Positions 1-8,768 of a DNA stretch of 64,000 nt are shown one piece after another (positions within the stretch are counted from its first letter, which is position 1; each line of letters begins with the position of its first letter). A model generated the notes under the pieces. That model worked only from the letters and a program-made list of their open reading frames with translations. It was not told the origin of the DNA and ran no database searches. Source of the DNA: Pantoea rwandensis (lineage in GTDB: Bacteria; Pseudomonadota; Gammaproteobacteria; Enterobacterales; Enterobacteriaceae); the NCBI RefSeq assembly GCF_002095475.1, contig NZ_MLFR01000003.1, positions 124,001-188,000 on the forward strand. Reading direction: 5' to 3'. A program made the translations under genes and the position numbers.

Positions 1-289
1 AGGTATGGATATCGAGTGGCGGTTTGCCCAGCTCGGCGCTTTCTGCCAGACGCTGGCGTAAATCGACCTGTAGCGGGTGATCATACAGCACGATTTCCTG
101 CGCTTGCGCGATCACGGCGGCAAAGCGCAAATAATCGCCGAGCGGGTTCTTCGCTGCCAGCTCACGCAAACGTGCCGCACGGCGGCTGTATAAATTTTTC
201 AGCCGAGGGAAAAGCAACGGCGGAATCTGTGCCGCCGTGTTTTTTTCGCCTTTCTCCAGCTGGTCCTGCGGGATGATGCGAATACTCAT
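1..289 (-). CDS. fdhE: FdhE, formate dehydrogenase accessory protein (partial)
   Basis: Only the N-terminal 96 codons are in the window; the gene runs off the left edge. The translation begins [18 protein letters not shown] and continues through a [15 protein letters not shown] stretch typical of FdhE, a cytoplasmic metal-binding protein needed to assemble respiratory formate dehydrogenases. The start ATG shares one base with the fdoI stop (TGATG), implying translational coupling as the last gene of the fdoGHI operon. Identity rests on this N-terminal similarity and on the conserved operon position. Confidence 0.85.
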   Translation of the reverse strand, partial: MSIRIIPQDQLEKGEKNTAAQIPPLLFPRLKNLYSRRAARLRELAAKNPLGDYLRFAAVIAQAQEIVLYDHPLQVDLRQRLAESAELGKPPLDIHT

Positions 290-930
290 CAGGGACGTTT
301 TTCCTGTTGTGTTTGGCGTTGGCGCTGCTCGCGATACCAGCGTGGGTGATGTTTCTTCGCCCACGCAGCCGGAACCCAGCCCTCAACCATGGCGGTAATG
401 GTGCCTTTAACCCACAGGGCCGCGTAGATATGCACCATAATCACCACGATCAGTGCCACAGCTGAGACCGAATGCACCACCAGAGCGGCGCGAATCAGCG
501 GAATGGCAAAGGCACCCGCGAAGTAAGGACGCCAAATGATAATCCCGCTCACCAGCAGCATGACTAAGCTGATGATAGCAGCCCAGAACACACACTTCTG
601 CCCGAAGTTGTATTTGCCGGTATCACCCACCTCTTCATTACGGACGATTTTGTGGATGTTTTTCGCCCACACCAGGTCATCACGCGTGATCAGATTATGC
701 TTCCAATAACGCAGGAACATGATGATAAACGCGGCGAACATCACCACACCGACAAAAGGATGCAGGATACGCGCCAGTTGTGGTGTGCCGAGAATGTGCA
801 TCAGCCAGTTAAACGACGGAAAGAAGAAACCCAGCCCACTCAGGGCCGCCAGAACAAAACAGAACGCCACAATCCAGTGATTGATGCGTTCCGGTGCGCT
901 GTAGCGCACCAGACGATCGCGCTTTTTCAT
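289..930 (-). CDS. fdoI: Formate dehydrogenase-O, cytochrome b556 (gamma) subunit
   Basis: A 213-residue integral membrane cytochrome b that passes electrons from the FdoH iron-sulfur subunit to quinone. The start [19 protein letters not shown] is followed by four hydrophobic segments (roughly residues 18-38, 53-72, 113-133 and 150-172). Histidines placed for heme b ligation are visible, including the one in the ARILHPFVG segment and the one in [11 protein letters not shown]. It overlaps the fdoH stop by four bases (ATGA), and its own stop overlaps fdhE. Length and sequence closely match E. coli FdoI (211 residues). Confidence 0.95.
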   Translation of the reverse strand: MKKRDRLVRYSAPERINHWIVAFCFVLAALSGLGFFFPSFNWLMHILGTPQLARILHPFVGVVMFAAFIIMFLRYWKHNLITRDDLVWAKNIHKIVRNEEVGDTGKYNFGQKCVFWAAIISLVMLLVSGIIIWRPYFAGAFAIPLIRAALVVHSVSAVALIVVIMVHIYAALWVKGTITAMVEGWVPAAWAKKHHPRWYREQRQRQTQQEKRP

Positions 931-1826
931 TCTTCGCTCTCCTCTTTGTCGTGCAGGTTGTCTTCCTCATCTTCCACTCGGTTCGGGCCAACGCCGACAT
1001 AGTGGAACACCGAGGCGGCGAAGGTGGCGGCAAAACCGATCGCCGCCAGCGGTTTCCAGATGCCTTTCCAGAAAGTGACCGCCGGGCTGATACTCGGGTT
1101 CTCCGGCAAACCGTGATACAGCTGCGGTTTGTTGGCATGGTGCAGCACATATATGACATGTGTGCCGCCCACGCCTTCAGGATCGTACAAACCCGCATTG
1201 TCATAGCCGCGCGTATTCAACTCCGCCACGCGTTCTGCCGCCAGCGCCTGCATATCGGTTTTGCTGCCGAAATGGATGGCGCCGGTTGGGCAGGTTTTCA
1301 CGCACGCCGGTTCCTGACCCACATTGACACGATCGACGCATAACGTGCATTTATACACGCGGTTGTCGTCTTTATTCAGTCGCGGTACGTCAAACGGACA
1401 GCCCGCAATGCAGTAGCCGCAGCCAATGCATTGCTCGGACTGAAAATCGACGATGCCGTTGGCGTACTGAATAATCGCGCCTTCTGAAGGACAGGCTTTC
1501 AGGCAGCCGGGATCGGCACAGTGCATGCAGCCGTCTTTGCGGATCAGCCACTCTAACTTGCCGTTCTCTTCCACTTCTGAGAAGCGCATCACCGTCCAGG
1601 ATTTGGCTGTCAGATCCGCTGGATTGTCATACACCCCGACGTTATGACCGATCTCATCGCGAATGTCGTTCCACTCCGAACACGCCACCTGACAGGCTTT
1701 GCAGCCGATACAGGTGGTGACGTCGATCAGCTTAGCCACTTCCTGCTGATGATTACGCGCCTGCGGGGCAGGCGTGAAACCATTGGTGGCGGAGCGGCGG
1801 ATAATATCTTGTGATTGATAAGCCAT
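927..1826 (-). CDS. fdoH: Formate dehydrogenase-O, iron-sulfur (beta) subunit
   Basis: A 299-residue electron-transfer subunit between FdoG and FdoI. Four clusters of four cysteines, the ligands of four [4Fe-4S] centres, are visible: [11 protein letters not shown] near residue 38, [14 protein letters not shown] near 100, [12 protein letters not shown] near 133, and the paired CTLC / CVKTC segments near 160-180. A C-terminal hydrophobic helix ([20 protein letters not shown]) anchors it on the periplasmic side of the membrane, as in E. coli FdnH/FdoH. It lies ten bases downstream of fdoG and overlaps fdoI by four, so it is clearly cotranscribed. Confidence 0.95.
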   Translation of the reverse strand: MAYQSQDIIRRSATNGFTPAPQARNHQQEVAKLIDVTTCIGCKACQVACSEWNDIRDEIGHNVGVYDNPADLTAKSWTVMRFSEVEENGKLEWLIRKDGCMHCADPGCLKACPSEGAIIQYANGIVDFQSEQCIGCGYCIAGCPFDVPRLNKDDNRVYKCTLCVDRVNVGQEPACVKTCPTGAIHFGSKTDMQALAAERVAELNTRGYDNAGLYDPEGVGGTHVIYVLHHANKPQLYHGLPENPSISPAVTFWKGIWKPLAAIGFAATFAASVFHYVGVGPNRVEDEEDNLHDKEESEE

Positions 1827-1836
1827 CTACGTACTC

Positions 1837-4800
1837 CTACACCTTCTCAACGTTAACCAGGAACGCCTTAAACTCAGGCGTTTGCGTGTTAGCATCACCG
1901 ACAAACGGCGTCAGGGTATTGGCGATAAAGCCTTTTTTCGCCACACCTTGATAGCCCCAGTGAATCGGAATGCCGATGGTATCGATGACTTTGCCATCGA
2001 CATTCAGCGAGCGGATGCGTTTGGTAACTACCGCTTTGGCTTTGATAAAGCCGCGATTGGAGCTCACTTTCACCGTGTCGCCCTGCGTGATGCCCAGCTT
2101 GTTGGCCAGCTTCTCGCCAATCTCCACAAACTGTTCCGGCTGCGCGATAGCGTTGAGCAACGCGTGTTTGGTCCAGTAATGGAAATGTTCGGTAAGACGA
2201 TAGGTGGTACCGACATATGGGAACTGCTCCGCTTTGCCCATCGCCGCCAGATCGTCCTTGAACACGCGTGCTGCCGGGTTGGAGATCACGTTCGGGTGCA
2301 ATGGATTGGTGCCGAGCGGCGTTTCAAACGGCTCGTAGTGTTCCGGGAACGGTCCTTCGGCCATTTTGTCGAGCGCAAACAGGCGGCCAAGGCCTTCTGG
2401 CTGCATGATAAATGGCCCCACATTGCTGCCTGGCGCGGCGGTGCTGTAGTCCGGAATATCCATGCCGGCCCACTTGCTGCCATCCCACTTGAGGATTTGC
2501 CGTTTTGGATCCCACGGATTGCCCTGCGGGTCGGCCGAGGCGCGGTTATAGAGAATGCGGCGGTTGAGCGGCCAAGCCCAACTCCAGTTCAGTGTGTTAC
2601 CCAGCCCGCTCGGATCGGTATTGTCACGCCGCGCCATCTGGTTGCCGTCTGGCGTCCAGCTTCCGGCGAAAATCCAGCAGCCGCTACTGGTGCTGCCATC
2701 ATCTTTCAGCTGCGCAAAACTGCTGATCTGTTGGCCTTTTTTCACCAGAAGCGTGCCTTTGTCATCGAACACATCCGCCAGCGCTTTGCCGTTGCTCTCC
2801 ATCGCCACTTCTTCTGAGGCCGGATTGTCTGGCGTCAGATAGTTCCAGGTCATATTCAGCACCTGTTCCGGCAAGGCTCCGCCCTCGCTGGCGTACATTT
2901 TGCGCAAACGGCTGTAGATGCCAGAGAGGATTTCACCGTCATTCAGCGCTTCGCCCGGCGCATCCTGACCTTTCCAGTGCCATTGCAGCCAGCGTCCTGA
3001 GTTGACGATGGAACCGTTCTCCTCCGCGAAGCAGGTGGAGGGCAAGCGGAATACTTCAGTCTGAATTTTCGCCGGATCAACATCGTTAAACTCGCCGTGG
3101 TTTTGCCAGAAGGTCGAGGTTTCGGTATTGAGCGGGTCGATGGTGACCAGGAACTTCAGCTTCGACAGCGAATCGACCACTTTACGTTTGTTCGGGAACG
3201 ACGCTACCGGGTTAAAGCCCTGGCACAAGTAGCCGTTTACTTTGCCCTGCGACATCATCTCGAAGTACTGCAAGACGTCGTAACCTTTGTCCCACTTCGG
3301 CAGCCAGTCAAAGCCCCAGCTGTTCTCGGCCTGCGCTTTGTCGCCGTAGAAAGCCTTCATCATGCTGACGAAGAATTTCGGGTAATTGCTCCAGTAATTC
3401 ACCTGGCCGGGCAGGGTGGCTTTCGGCGTGTTGGCGGTGAGATAGGTTTGAAGATCGGTCTGCTTCTCCGACGGCAGGTTCATGTAACCGGTCAGGCTTT
3501 GCGACAGCAGGCCAAGATCGGTCAATCCCTGAATGTTGGAGTGACCACGCAAGGCGTTAACGCCGCCGCCGGCCATGCCCATGTTGCCAAGCAGCAGCTG
3601 GATCATCGCCATGGTGCGAATGTTCTGCGCGCCTACTGAGTGCTGTGTCCAGCCGAGTGCATACAGGAACGAGGTGGTGCGATCGCGGGCGCTGGTTTCC
3701 CCCAGCAGCTCACACACATGCAGGAAGTCATCTTTCGGTGTACCGCAGATGCGCTCAACCATCTCCGGTGTATAGCGGCTGACGTGCTGTTTCAGCAGGT
3801 TCCACACGCAGCGAGGATGTTGCAGGCTGTCATCGCGCTTGGCAAAGCCGTCATCGCCCAGCTCGTAGTTCCAGCTGGTTTTGTCGTATTTACGATTTTC
3901 TTCGTCGTAGCCGCTGAACAGGCCATCTTCAAAATGATAATCCTCACGCACGATCAGGCTGGCGTTGGTGTACGCCTGCACATATTCATGCTGGATTTTG
4001 TCATTTTGCATCAGCCACAGCAGTACGCCCGACAGGAAAGCGATGTCGGTGCCGGAACGAATCGGCGTATAAAAGTCTGCCACCGATGCCGTACGCGTAA
4101 AGCGCGGATCGATAACAATCAATTTGGCTTTGTTGTGAATCTTGGCTTCCATCGCCCAGCGGAATCCCACAGGATGCGCTTCAGCGGCGTTGCCACCCAT
4201 CACAACGATCAGATTGGCATTACGGATGTCGACCCAGTGGTTGGTCATCGCACCGCGACCAAATGTTGGAGCAAGACTTGCTACCGTTGGTCCGTGTCAA
4301 ACGCGAGCCTGGTTGTCGACCGCTAACATGCCGAGCGATCGGGTAAATTTCTGGGTTAAGTAGCCAGTTTCATTGCTAGAGGCTGAAGCACACAGCATGC
4401 CGGTGCTCAGCCAGCGGTTAACGGTCACGCCTGCAGCATTTTGCGCGATAAAGTTGGCATCGCGGTCGGCCTTCATTAATTTGGCGATGCGATCAAACGC
4501 ATCATCCCAACTGATGCGCTGCCATTTATCCGAACCTGGCGCGCGGTATTCCGGGTATTTCAGACGGCTGTCGCTATGGATAAAATCAAGCAAGCCCGCA
4601 CCTTTCGGGCACAATGCACCACGGCTCACCGGATGGTCCGGGTCGCCTTCAATATGGAAAATAGTCTCTTTGGCGTTTCTCGCGCCATCGCCAAGGCTGT
4701 ACATTAATAAGCCACAGCCCACTGAGCAGTAAGTGCAGGTGTTACGGGTTTCGCGGGCACGCAGCAGTTTGTACTGTCGTGTTTCCGCCAACGCCACTTC

Positions 4801-4884
4801 CGGCGCGAAGCCGAGCAGTGCTGCCGTTGTTCCTGCCATACCGCCAGCACAAACCTTGAAGAATTTTCTTCGGCTGACGTTCAT
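1837..4884 (-). CDS. fdoG: Formate dehydrogenase-O, selenocysteine-containing catalytic subunit
   Basis: A 1015-residue molybdopterin enzyme that oxidises formate in the periplasm. The reading frame contains an in-frame TGA at 4299-4297, which should be read as selenocysteine 196: the residues before it (LAVDNQARV) and after it (HGPTVASLAPTFGRGAMTNHW) are the conserved FdoG/FdnG active-site sequence. The N terminus carries a twin-arginine signal (VSRRKFFKVCAGG) ending near ALA-E. The [4Fe-4S] site CTYCSVGCG ... CPKG follows at about residues 50-95. The start at 4884 is preceded by AAAGGA; an upstream ATG at 4902 lacks this support. The gene heads the fdoGHI-fdhE operon. Function requires the SelA/B/C/D machinery encoded elsewhere. 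Confidence 0.96.
4257..4296 (-). promoter_or_regulatory. SECIS element for fdoG selenocysteine insertion
   Basis: Immediately 3' of the in-frame TGA the mRNA can fold into a hairpin. A lower stem pairs GACCAA with TTGGTC, and an upper stem pairs GGAGCAAG-like GG(U)AGCAAG with CUUGCUCC around a short GU-containing apex. This is the arrangement and spacing known for SelB-binding SECIS hairpins of E. coli fdhF and fdnG. The fold was read by eye, not computed. Confidence 0.75.
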
Positions 4885-5025
4885 GGAATATCCTTTCGAC
4901 ATGGCTACACATTTTTATTTTTGCTGAGAGTGGGATCGAGGCTCACAATGACCCAACTAACAGTGAGAGAATAGCAGCGAAATAATACCACTGCATTTGT
5001 GGGGTTGTTGGTTGAGGCGAGCAAA

Positions 5026-5850
5026 GTGAAAGTAAAAGCACAAGAAAGTCACCAGAGTGTGAGTGAGATCAAAGGCGCAGTGCAGGCGCAGGTCAGACAA
5101 CGACGCGACATCACCTTGGCTGAAACCGATTGGTTGGCGGAGGAGGTGCCCATCGCGCTGGTGTACAACGGTATTTCTCATGTGGTGATGATGGCGACGC
5201 CCAATGATTTGGAGGCGTTTGCGCTCGGTTTTTCGCTCTCAGAGGGCATCATTGATAAGCCAGAAGAGATTTTCGGCATGGATGTGGTGCCGGGCTGCAA
5301 CGGCATTGAAGTGCAGATCGAACTCTCAAGCCGCCGTTTTATGGCACTGAAAGAGCAGCGCCGCGCGATGGCGGGGCGCACCGGTTGTGGCGTGTGCGGC
5401 GTAGAACAGCTCGACCAAATCGGTAAACCGCTGCAGCCTCTGCCGTTTACCCAAACCTTTGATCTGGCCAATCTGGATGTAGGCCTGGCACAACTGCGCG
5501 ATTATCAGCCCATCGGCAATCTCACCGGTTGCACGCACGCGGCGGCCTGGATGTCGCCACAGGGGGAATTGCAGGGGGGCTGTGAAGATGTGGGTCGCCA
5601 TGTGGCACTGGATAAACTGTTGGGTCATCGTAGCCAGCAACCTTGGCAGCAGGGCGCGGTGCTGGTCTCCAGCCGTGCCAGCTATGAAATGGTGCAGAAG
5701 TCAGCGATGTGCGGCGTGGAGATTTTATTTGCGGTATCCGCTGCGACCCAGCTCGCAGTTGAAGTCGCTGAGCGTTGTAATTTAACGCTGATAGGGTTTA
5801 GTAAGCCGGGACGCGCCACGGTTTACAGTCATCCGCAGCGCCTGGTTTAA
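5026..5850 (+). CDS. fdhD: FdhD, sulfur carrier protein for formate dehydrogenase
   Basis: FdhD moves sulfur from IscS to the molybdenum cofactor and is essential for formate dehydrogenase activity. The diagnostic GRTGCGVCG motif with the catalytic cysteine pair is present at about residues 120-128, with conserved [22 protein letters not shown] and [14 protein letters not shown] segments. A GTG at 5026 with GAGG eight bases upstream is the best-supported start. The same frame is open back to a GTG at 4999, which lacks a ribosome-binding site, so the N terminus is uncertain. It is divergent from fdoG, whose product it serves. Confidence 0.93.
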   Translation: MKVKAQESHQSVSEIKGAVQAQVRQRRDITLAETDWLAEEVPIALVYNGISHVVMMATPNDLEAFALGFSLSEGIIDKPEEIFGMDVVPGCNGIEVQIELSSRRFMALKEQRRAMAGRTGCGVCGVEQLDQIGKPLQPLPFTQTFDLANLDVGLAQLRDYQPIGNLTGCTHAAAWMSPQGELQGGCEDVGRHVALDKLLGHRSQQPWQQGAVLVSSRASYEMVQKSAMCGVEILFAVSAATQLAVEVAERCNLTLIGFSKPGRATVYSHPQRLV

Positions 5851-5882
5851 CGAATCAGCACTAAGCACAAGGATGTGACGCA

Positions 5883-7226
5883 ATGCGACAATCTCATCGT
5901 ATTGAAAGCCTGAGCTTGAAAGGCATCGGTGTTTTTGAACATACCCACTTTGATTTTCCACCGCCTGAAAGCGCTGAGCGTGATACTGAAAAAGCAGAAA
6001 TCCATATTTTTACCGGCCCCAATGGATGTGGCAAAAGCACGGTATTGTATGCGTTAGCGGCAATATTTGACTCTCGAACTCTTGACCCATTAATAAAAAA
6101 TAGGTTTGTGAGTGACAGCAGCTGCGTAGGATTTAACTTTGCTTCAGCCAACGGGGTTTACACTCTGGGAGAACAGCGTGAAAAAGACGGTGAATACGCG
6201 TTAATCTCAAGTGATGGGGGGTTGAGATATTATGGTGATGGAAAGTTTAAAACCTTAACGGAATGCTACTCATGTCACTATGATAAATTCGCCAGATTCA
6301 ATAAAAACCCATTTACCTTTGCTGCCTTTGCCTATTCAGGCAGTCGAAGTCTTCAAGGGCAGTTTAGAGTCAATGCTATCGTTGATATTAACGATTCACC
6401 CTTTGATAAAGCCTTGTCATTTGAAAGCACCTGTCGGGCATCATTGCTGGCACAATGGATTGCCAATAACATTACCAAGGCTGCCTTATCGAAGCTGGAT
6501 AACTCAGCTGAAGAAGTAAAATATTACCAATTTGCATTACACAAGATAGCCGATTTTATCTTCGAAATTTGTGAAATTTCCATTGAGTTTAAGCTGCATC
6601 GCAATCCTTTAGCGGTGGCATTCCTACTGGATGGTTGCGAGATATCATTCGATTCGCTACCAGAAGGATTAAAATCCATTATTCACTGGGTATCAGATCT
6701 GGCTTTACGACTGGAGGATATTCCCTTCATTGAAGAGCGAGAGATTTTTTCCCAACCGATTATCCTTTTCCTGGACGAAGTGGATATTCATCTGCACCCA
6801 AAATGGCAGCGCCGGATATTACCCGCGATACAAAAGTTACTGCCAAATGCGCAAGTGTTTGTCTCTACTCATTCCCCCTTTGTTGTAGGCTCACTAGAAG
6901 ATGCCTGGGTGTATCGACTGCCTGATCCTCAGCGCCATATTCTGCGTGATGCTTCGGTGCCTGAAGAGATTGTCCCCACTGAATCGGGAGCAGGAAAAAG
7001 CATTCAGCTGATTCTGGAAGAGGTGTTTGATGTGGGTGAACGTTTTGACGTTGAGACCGAAAAATTACTGGCGTCATTTAAGCTTGCACGTAATGACTAT
7101 TTACAAAACCCCGCAGATGATACCGCGCTAATGTCATTAGCGGACAGGCTACGCGCTCGTGGTGAAGAGTTAGAGATAATTATTGAAATGGAGTTGCGGC
7201 AGATCGCACGTCGTTTAAGCAAATAA
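5883..7226 (+). CDS. ptuA: AAA/ABC-type ATPase, probable Septu PtuA
   Basis: A 447-residue SMC/RecF-like ATPase. Walker A GPNGCGKST lies at residues 45-53, a signature-like SLPEGLKS at about 258-265, Walker B IILFLDEV with the catalytic D-E pair at 298-299, and the H-loop STHSP with H330. There is no Toprim domain after the ATPase, which argues against an OLD nuclease. The next gene encodes an HNH nuclease, and an ATPase plus HNH pair of these sizes is the composition of the Septu anti-phage system (PtuA-PtuB). The gene starts 32 bases after fdhD with AAGGA before the ATG, so it may be read from the fdhD transcript. Base composition is visibly more A/T-rich than the flanking housekeeping genes. 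The family assignment is inference from motifs and synteny. Confidence 0.75.
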   Translation: MRQSHRIESLSLKGIGVFEHTHFDFPPPESAERDTEKAEIHIFTGPNGCGKSTVLYALAAIFDSRTLDPLIKNRFVSDSSCVGFNFASANGVYTLGEQREKDGEYALISSDGGLRYYGDGKFKTLTECYSCHYDKFARFNKNPFTFAAFAYSGSRSLQGQFRVNAIVDINDSPFDKALSFESTCRASLLAQWIANNITKAALSKLDNSAEEVKYYQFALHKIADFIFEICEISIEFKLHRNPLAVAFLLDGCEISFDSLPEGLKSIIHWVSDLALRLEDIPFIEEREIFSQPIILFLDEVDIHLHPKWQRRILPAIQKLLPNAQVFVSTHSPFVVGSLEDAWVYRLPDPQRHILRDASVPEEIVPTESGAGKSIQLILEEVFDVGERFDVETEKLLASFKLARNDYLQNPADDTALMSLADRLRARGEELEIIIEMELRQIARRLSK

Positions 7227-7238
7227 GAGGAACATGGA

Positions 7239-7823
7239 ATGTTCAAAATAAAACGCGGATCGTGGCCGTGCTGCCTGGAAGTGCATCAACAAGATTGGAC
7301 AGCACGTTATATTGTTGCGCGTAGTCACAATCCTGCGGCACGATTTCGCTGGTTTTCTGACGGTTGTTATCATGCGGTGCGCAAGGCTTTGTTAGAGATG
7401 ACGCAGCATCATTGTGCATTTTGTGATGGATTTATTGGCAGTGAAAGCCGTGAAACGCTGGAGCATTTCAAGCCCAAAAGTCAGTTCCCTGAATCTGCAT
7501 TTGATTGGGAAAACTTATTTCCCTGCTGTGATATGTGCCAAAGCCAGAAGCGTGAGAAGTATCATTCAGCATTAATTAAACCCGATCGGCCCGACTACGA
7601 TTTTGACGACTACTTCATCTGTAATTTCGATAATGGAGAAGTGGCAGTAGCGCCCGATCGTTCAGCCAATAATCAGCAAGCTGCCGCGATAACGCTGGAA
7701 ATTTACGGTTTAAACTTGCCCATGCGTAAGAAAGAGCGTCTACGTCAACTGCGTATCTGGCATGTGATGGGCAACAGTGCTGAACTCAACGAATTCGCTT
7801 ATCGCTATTTTATGAACTGTTAA
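7239..7823 (+). CDS. ptuB: HNH endonuclease, probable Septu PtuB
   Basis: A 194-residue HNH nuclease. A zinc knuckle is formed by C59-x2-C62 (CAFC) and C97-x2-C100 (CDMC). The beta-beta-alpha metal core includes LEHFKPKS (E75, H76), WENLF (N92) and the KREKYH segment. This EHFKPK...WENLFPCC layout is typical of defence-associated PtuB/RetHNH-like nucleases. It follows ptuA by 12 bases with an AGAGG ribosome-binding site, so the two are co-expressed. Its last bases overlap the stop of the convergent deoR-family gene. In Septu the ATPase and the HNH subunit form one complex that degrades nucleic acid on phage infection; here that is inference from family membership. Confidence 0.78.
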   Translation: MFKIKRGSWPCCLEVHQQDWTARYIVARSHNPAARFRWFSDGCYHAVRKALLEMTQHHCAFCDGFIGSESRETLEHFKPKSQFPESAFDWENLFPCCDMCQSQKREKYHSALIKPDRPDYDFDDYFICNFDNGEVAVAPDRSANNQQAAAITLEIYGLNLPMRKKERLRQLRIWHVMGNSAELNEFAYRYFMNC

Positions 7824-8596
7824 ACCACCTGCACCTGCGGCAGCACCTGTTGAAGCGCGGCTAATGCGCCCGCTTTTGCCGGTCCACTGTCGCAGATCAG
7901 CAAATCCACTTCGCCAATCGGTGCGTACACCGTGCGGCTAATCACCCCCAGCTTGCTGTGATCCGCCAATAAAAAGGTGCGTGCAGCCTGCTGCACCATG
8001 GCACGAGCAATCGCCGCTTCGTGCGGATGGAAGCTACTGGCACCGTTTTTTGCATCAATGCCCACCGGTGACAGCAATGCCACGTCAGCGCGGTAGCGAT
8101 AAATCTCTCCGACGGTTATCTCACCGCGCGTTTGCTGTGCGCCCGCCATCATCATACCGCCGAGTAAAATCACCTGATTATTCAGCGTTTCATGCTCTTC
8201 CGCGGCGCTCAGTGCCAAAGCTGCCTGCAAACTGTTGGTGATAATGGTGAGACCGGACATGGTGCGCAGTTCTTCAGCCAGCATAGTGGTGGTGGTGCCG
8301 GCATCCAGAAACAGCGTCTGTCCCGGCTGCAAATGCTGTGCGGCCGCCATGGCAATCGCGCGTTTCTCTTTTGCTTGGGCACTACGGCGCACTTGCAGCG
8401 GTGCTTCCGGCTGGCTATCCACCGCGACTAAACCGCCATGCACCCGTCGTGCTAAGCCCTGCGCTTCCAGTTCAATAATGTCACGCCGTGCCGTTTCCCG
8501 CGAAATACCCAATTCCTTGATGATGCGCTCGGTGCTGACTTGATGCTGCGTAGTCAGCAGGGCGCGAATGCGGTGTAAACGGGTTTCCTGCAGCAT
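7820..8596 (-). CDS. DeoR-family transcriptional regulator
   Basis: A 258-residue DeoR-type repressor. The N-terminal winged helix (ILHRIRALL-like start, then VSTERIIKELGISRETARRDIIELEAQGLARRVHGG, about residues 20-56) is followed by the sugar-phosphate-isomerase-like sensor domain with the LDAGTTTTMLAEEL motif near residue 98. It is divergent from a class III aminotransferase gene, and the shared intergenic region contains tandem repeats and a long palindrome. Control of that aminotransferase, and autoregulation, is the likely role. The effector is unknown. Its stop codon overlaps the end of ptuB. Confidence 0.88.
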   Translation of the reverse strand: MLQETRLHRIRALLTTQHQVSTERIIKELGISRETARRDIIELEAQGLARRVHGGLVAVDSQPEAPLQVRRSAQAKEKRAIAMAAAQHLQPGQTLFLDAGTTTTMLAEELRTMSGLTIITNSLQAALALSAAEEHETLNNQVILLGGMMMAGAQQTRGEITVGEIYRYRADVALLSPVGIDAKNGASSFHPHEAAIARAMVQQAARTFLLADHSKLGVISRTVYAPIGEVDLLICDSGPAKAGALAALQQVLPQVQVV

Positions 8597-8658
8597 GACA
8601 TTTCCCTGTAGCGTAATAATCTGGGCCTAAGCTTACCTGAGTGTCATCACGGCGTCAT

Positions 8659-8694
8659 GTGTATTTGGTTGTATTTGTGTATTTGGTTGCATTT
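8659..8694 (+). repeat. Two tandem 18-bp repeats, possible DeoR operator
   Basis: Two head-to-tail copies of GTGTATTTGGTTGNATTT occupy 8659-8676 and 8677-8694 and differ at one base. They lie between the divergent deoR-family and aminotransferase starts, where DeoR-type repressors commonly use repeated operators. Binding is inferred from position only. Confidence 0.5.
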
Positions 8695-8707
8695 GTCGTT
8701 AAAGCAG

Positions 8708-8738
8708 GCATGATGGTGACAACGGTCACACATCATGC
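8708..8738. promoter_or_regulatory. Long palindrome containing a CRP-like site
   Basis: The arms GCATGATGGTGAC and GTCAC-A-CATCATGC form a near-perfect 31-bp dyad. Its centre reads GGTGA-N6-TCACA, close to the CRP consensus TGTGA-N6-TCACA. It sits 30 bases upstream of the aminotransferase start codon. It could be a CRP site, the operator of the adjacent DeoR regulator, or both. Confidence 0.5.
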
Positions 8739-8768
8739 ACCCCTCTTACCTTCGCAACGGGAGTTACC

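Noticed and set aside
4297-4299. In-frame TGA splitting the large formate dehydrogenase gene
   Set aside because: It is the conserved selenocysteine codon followed by a SECIS-like hairpin, not a nonsense mutation.
5883-7823. Retron or OLD-family (Gabija-like) interpretation of the ATPase/HNH pair
   Set aside because: No reverse transcriptase or ncRNA is present, and the ATPase lacks a Toprim domain.
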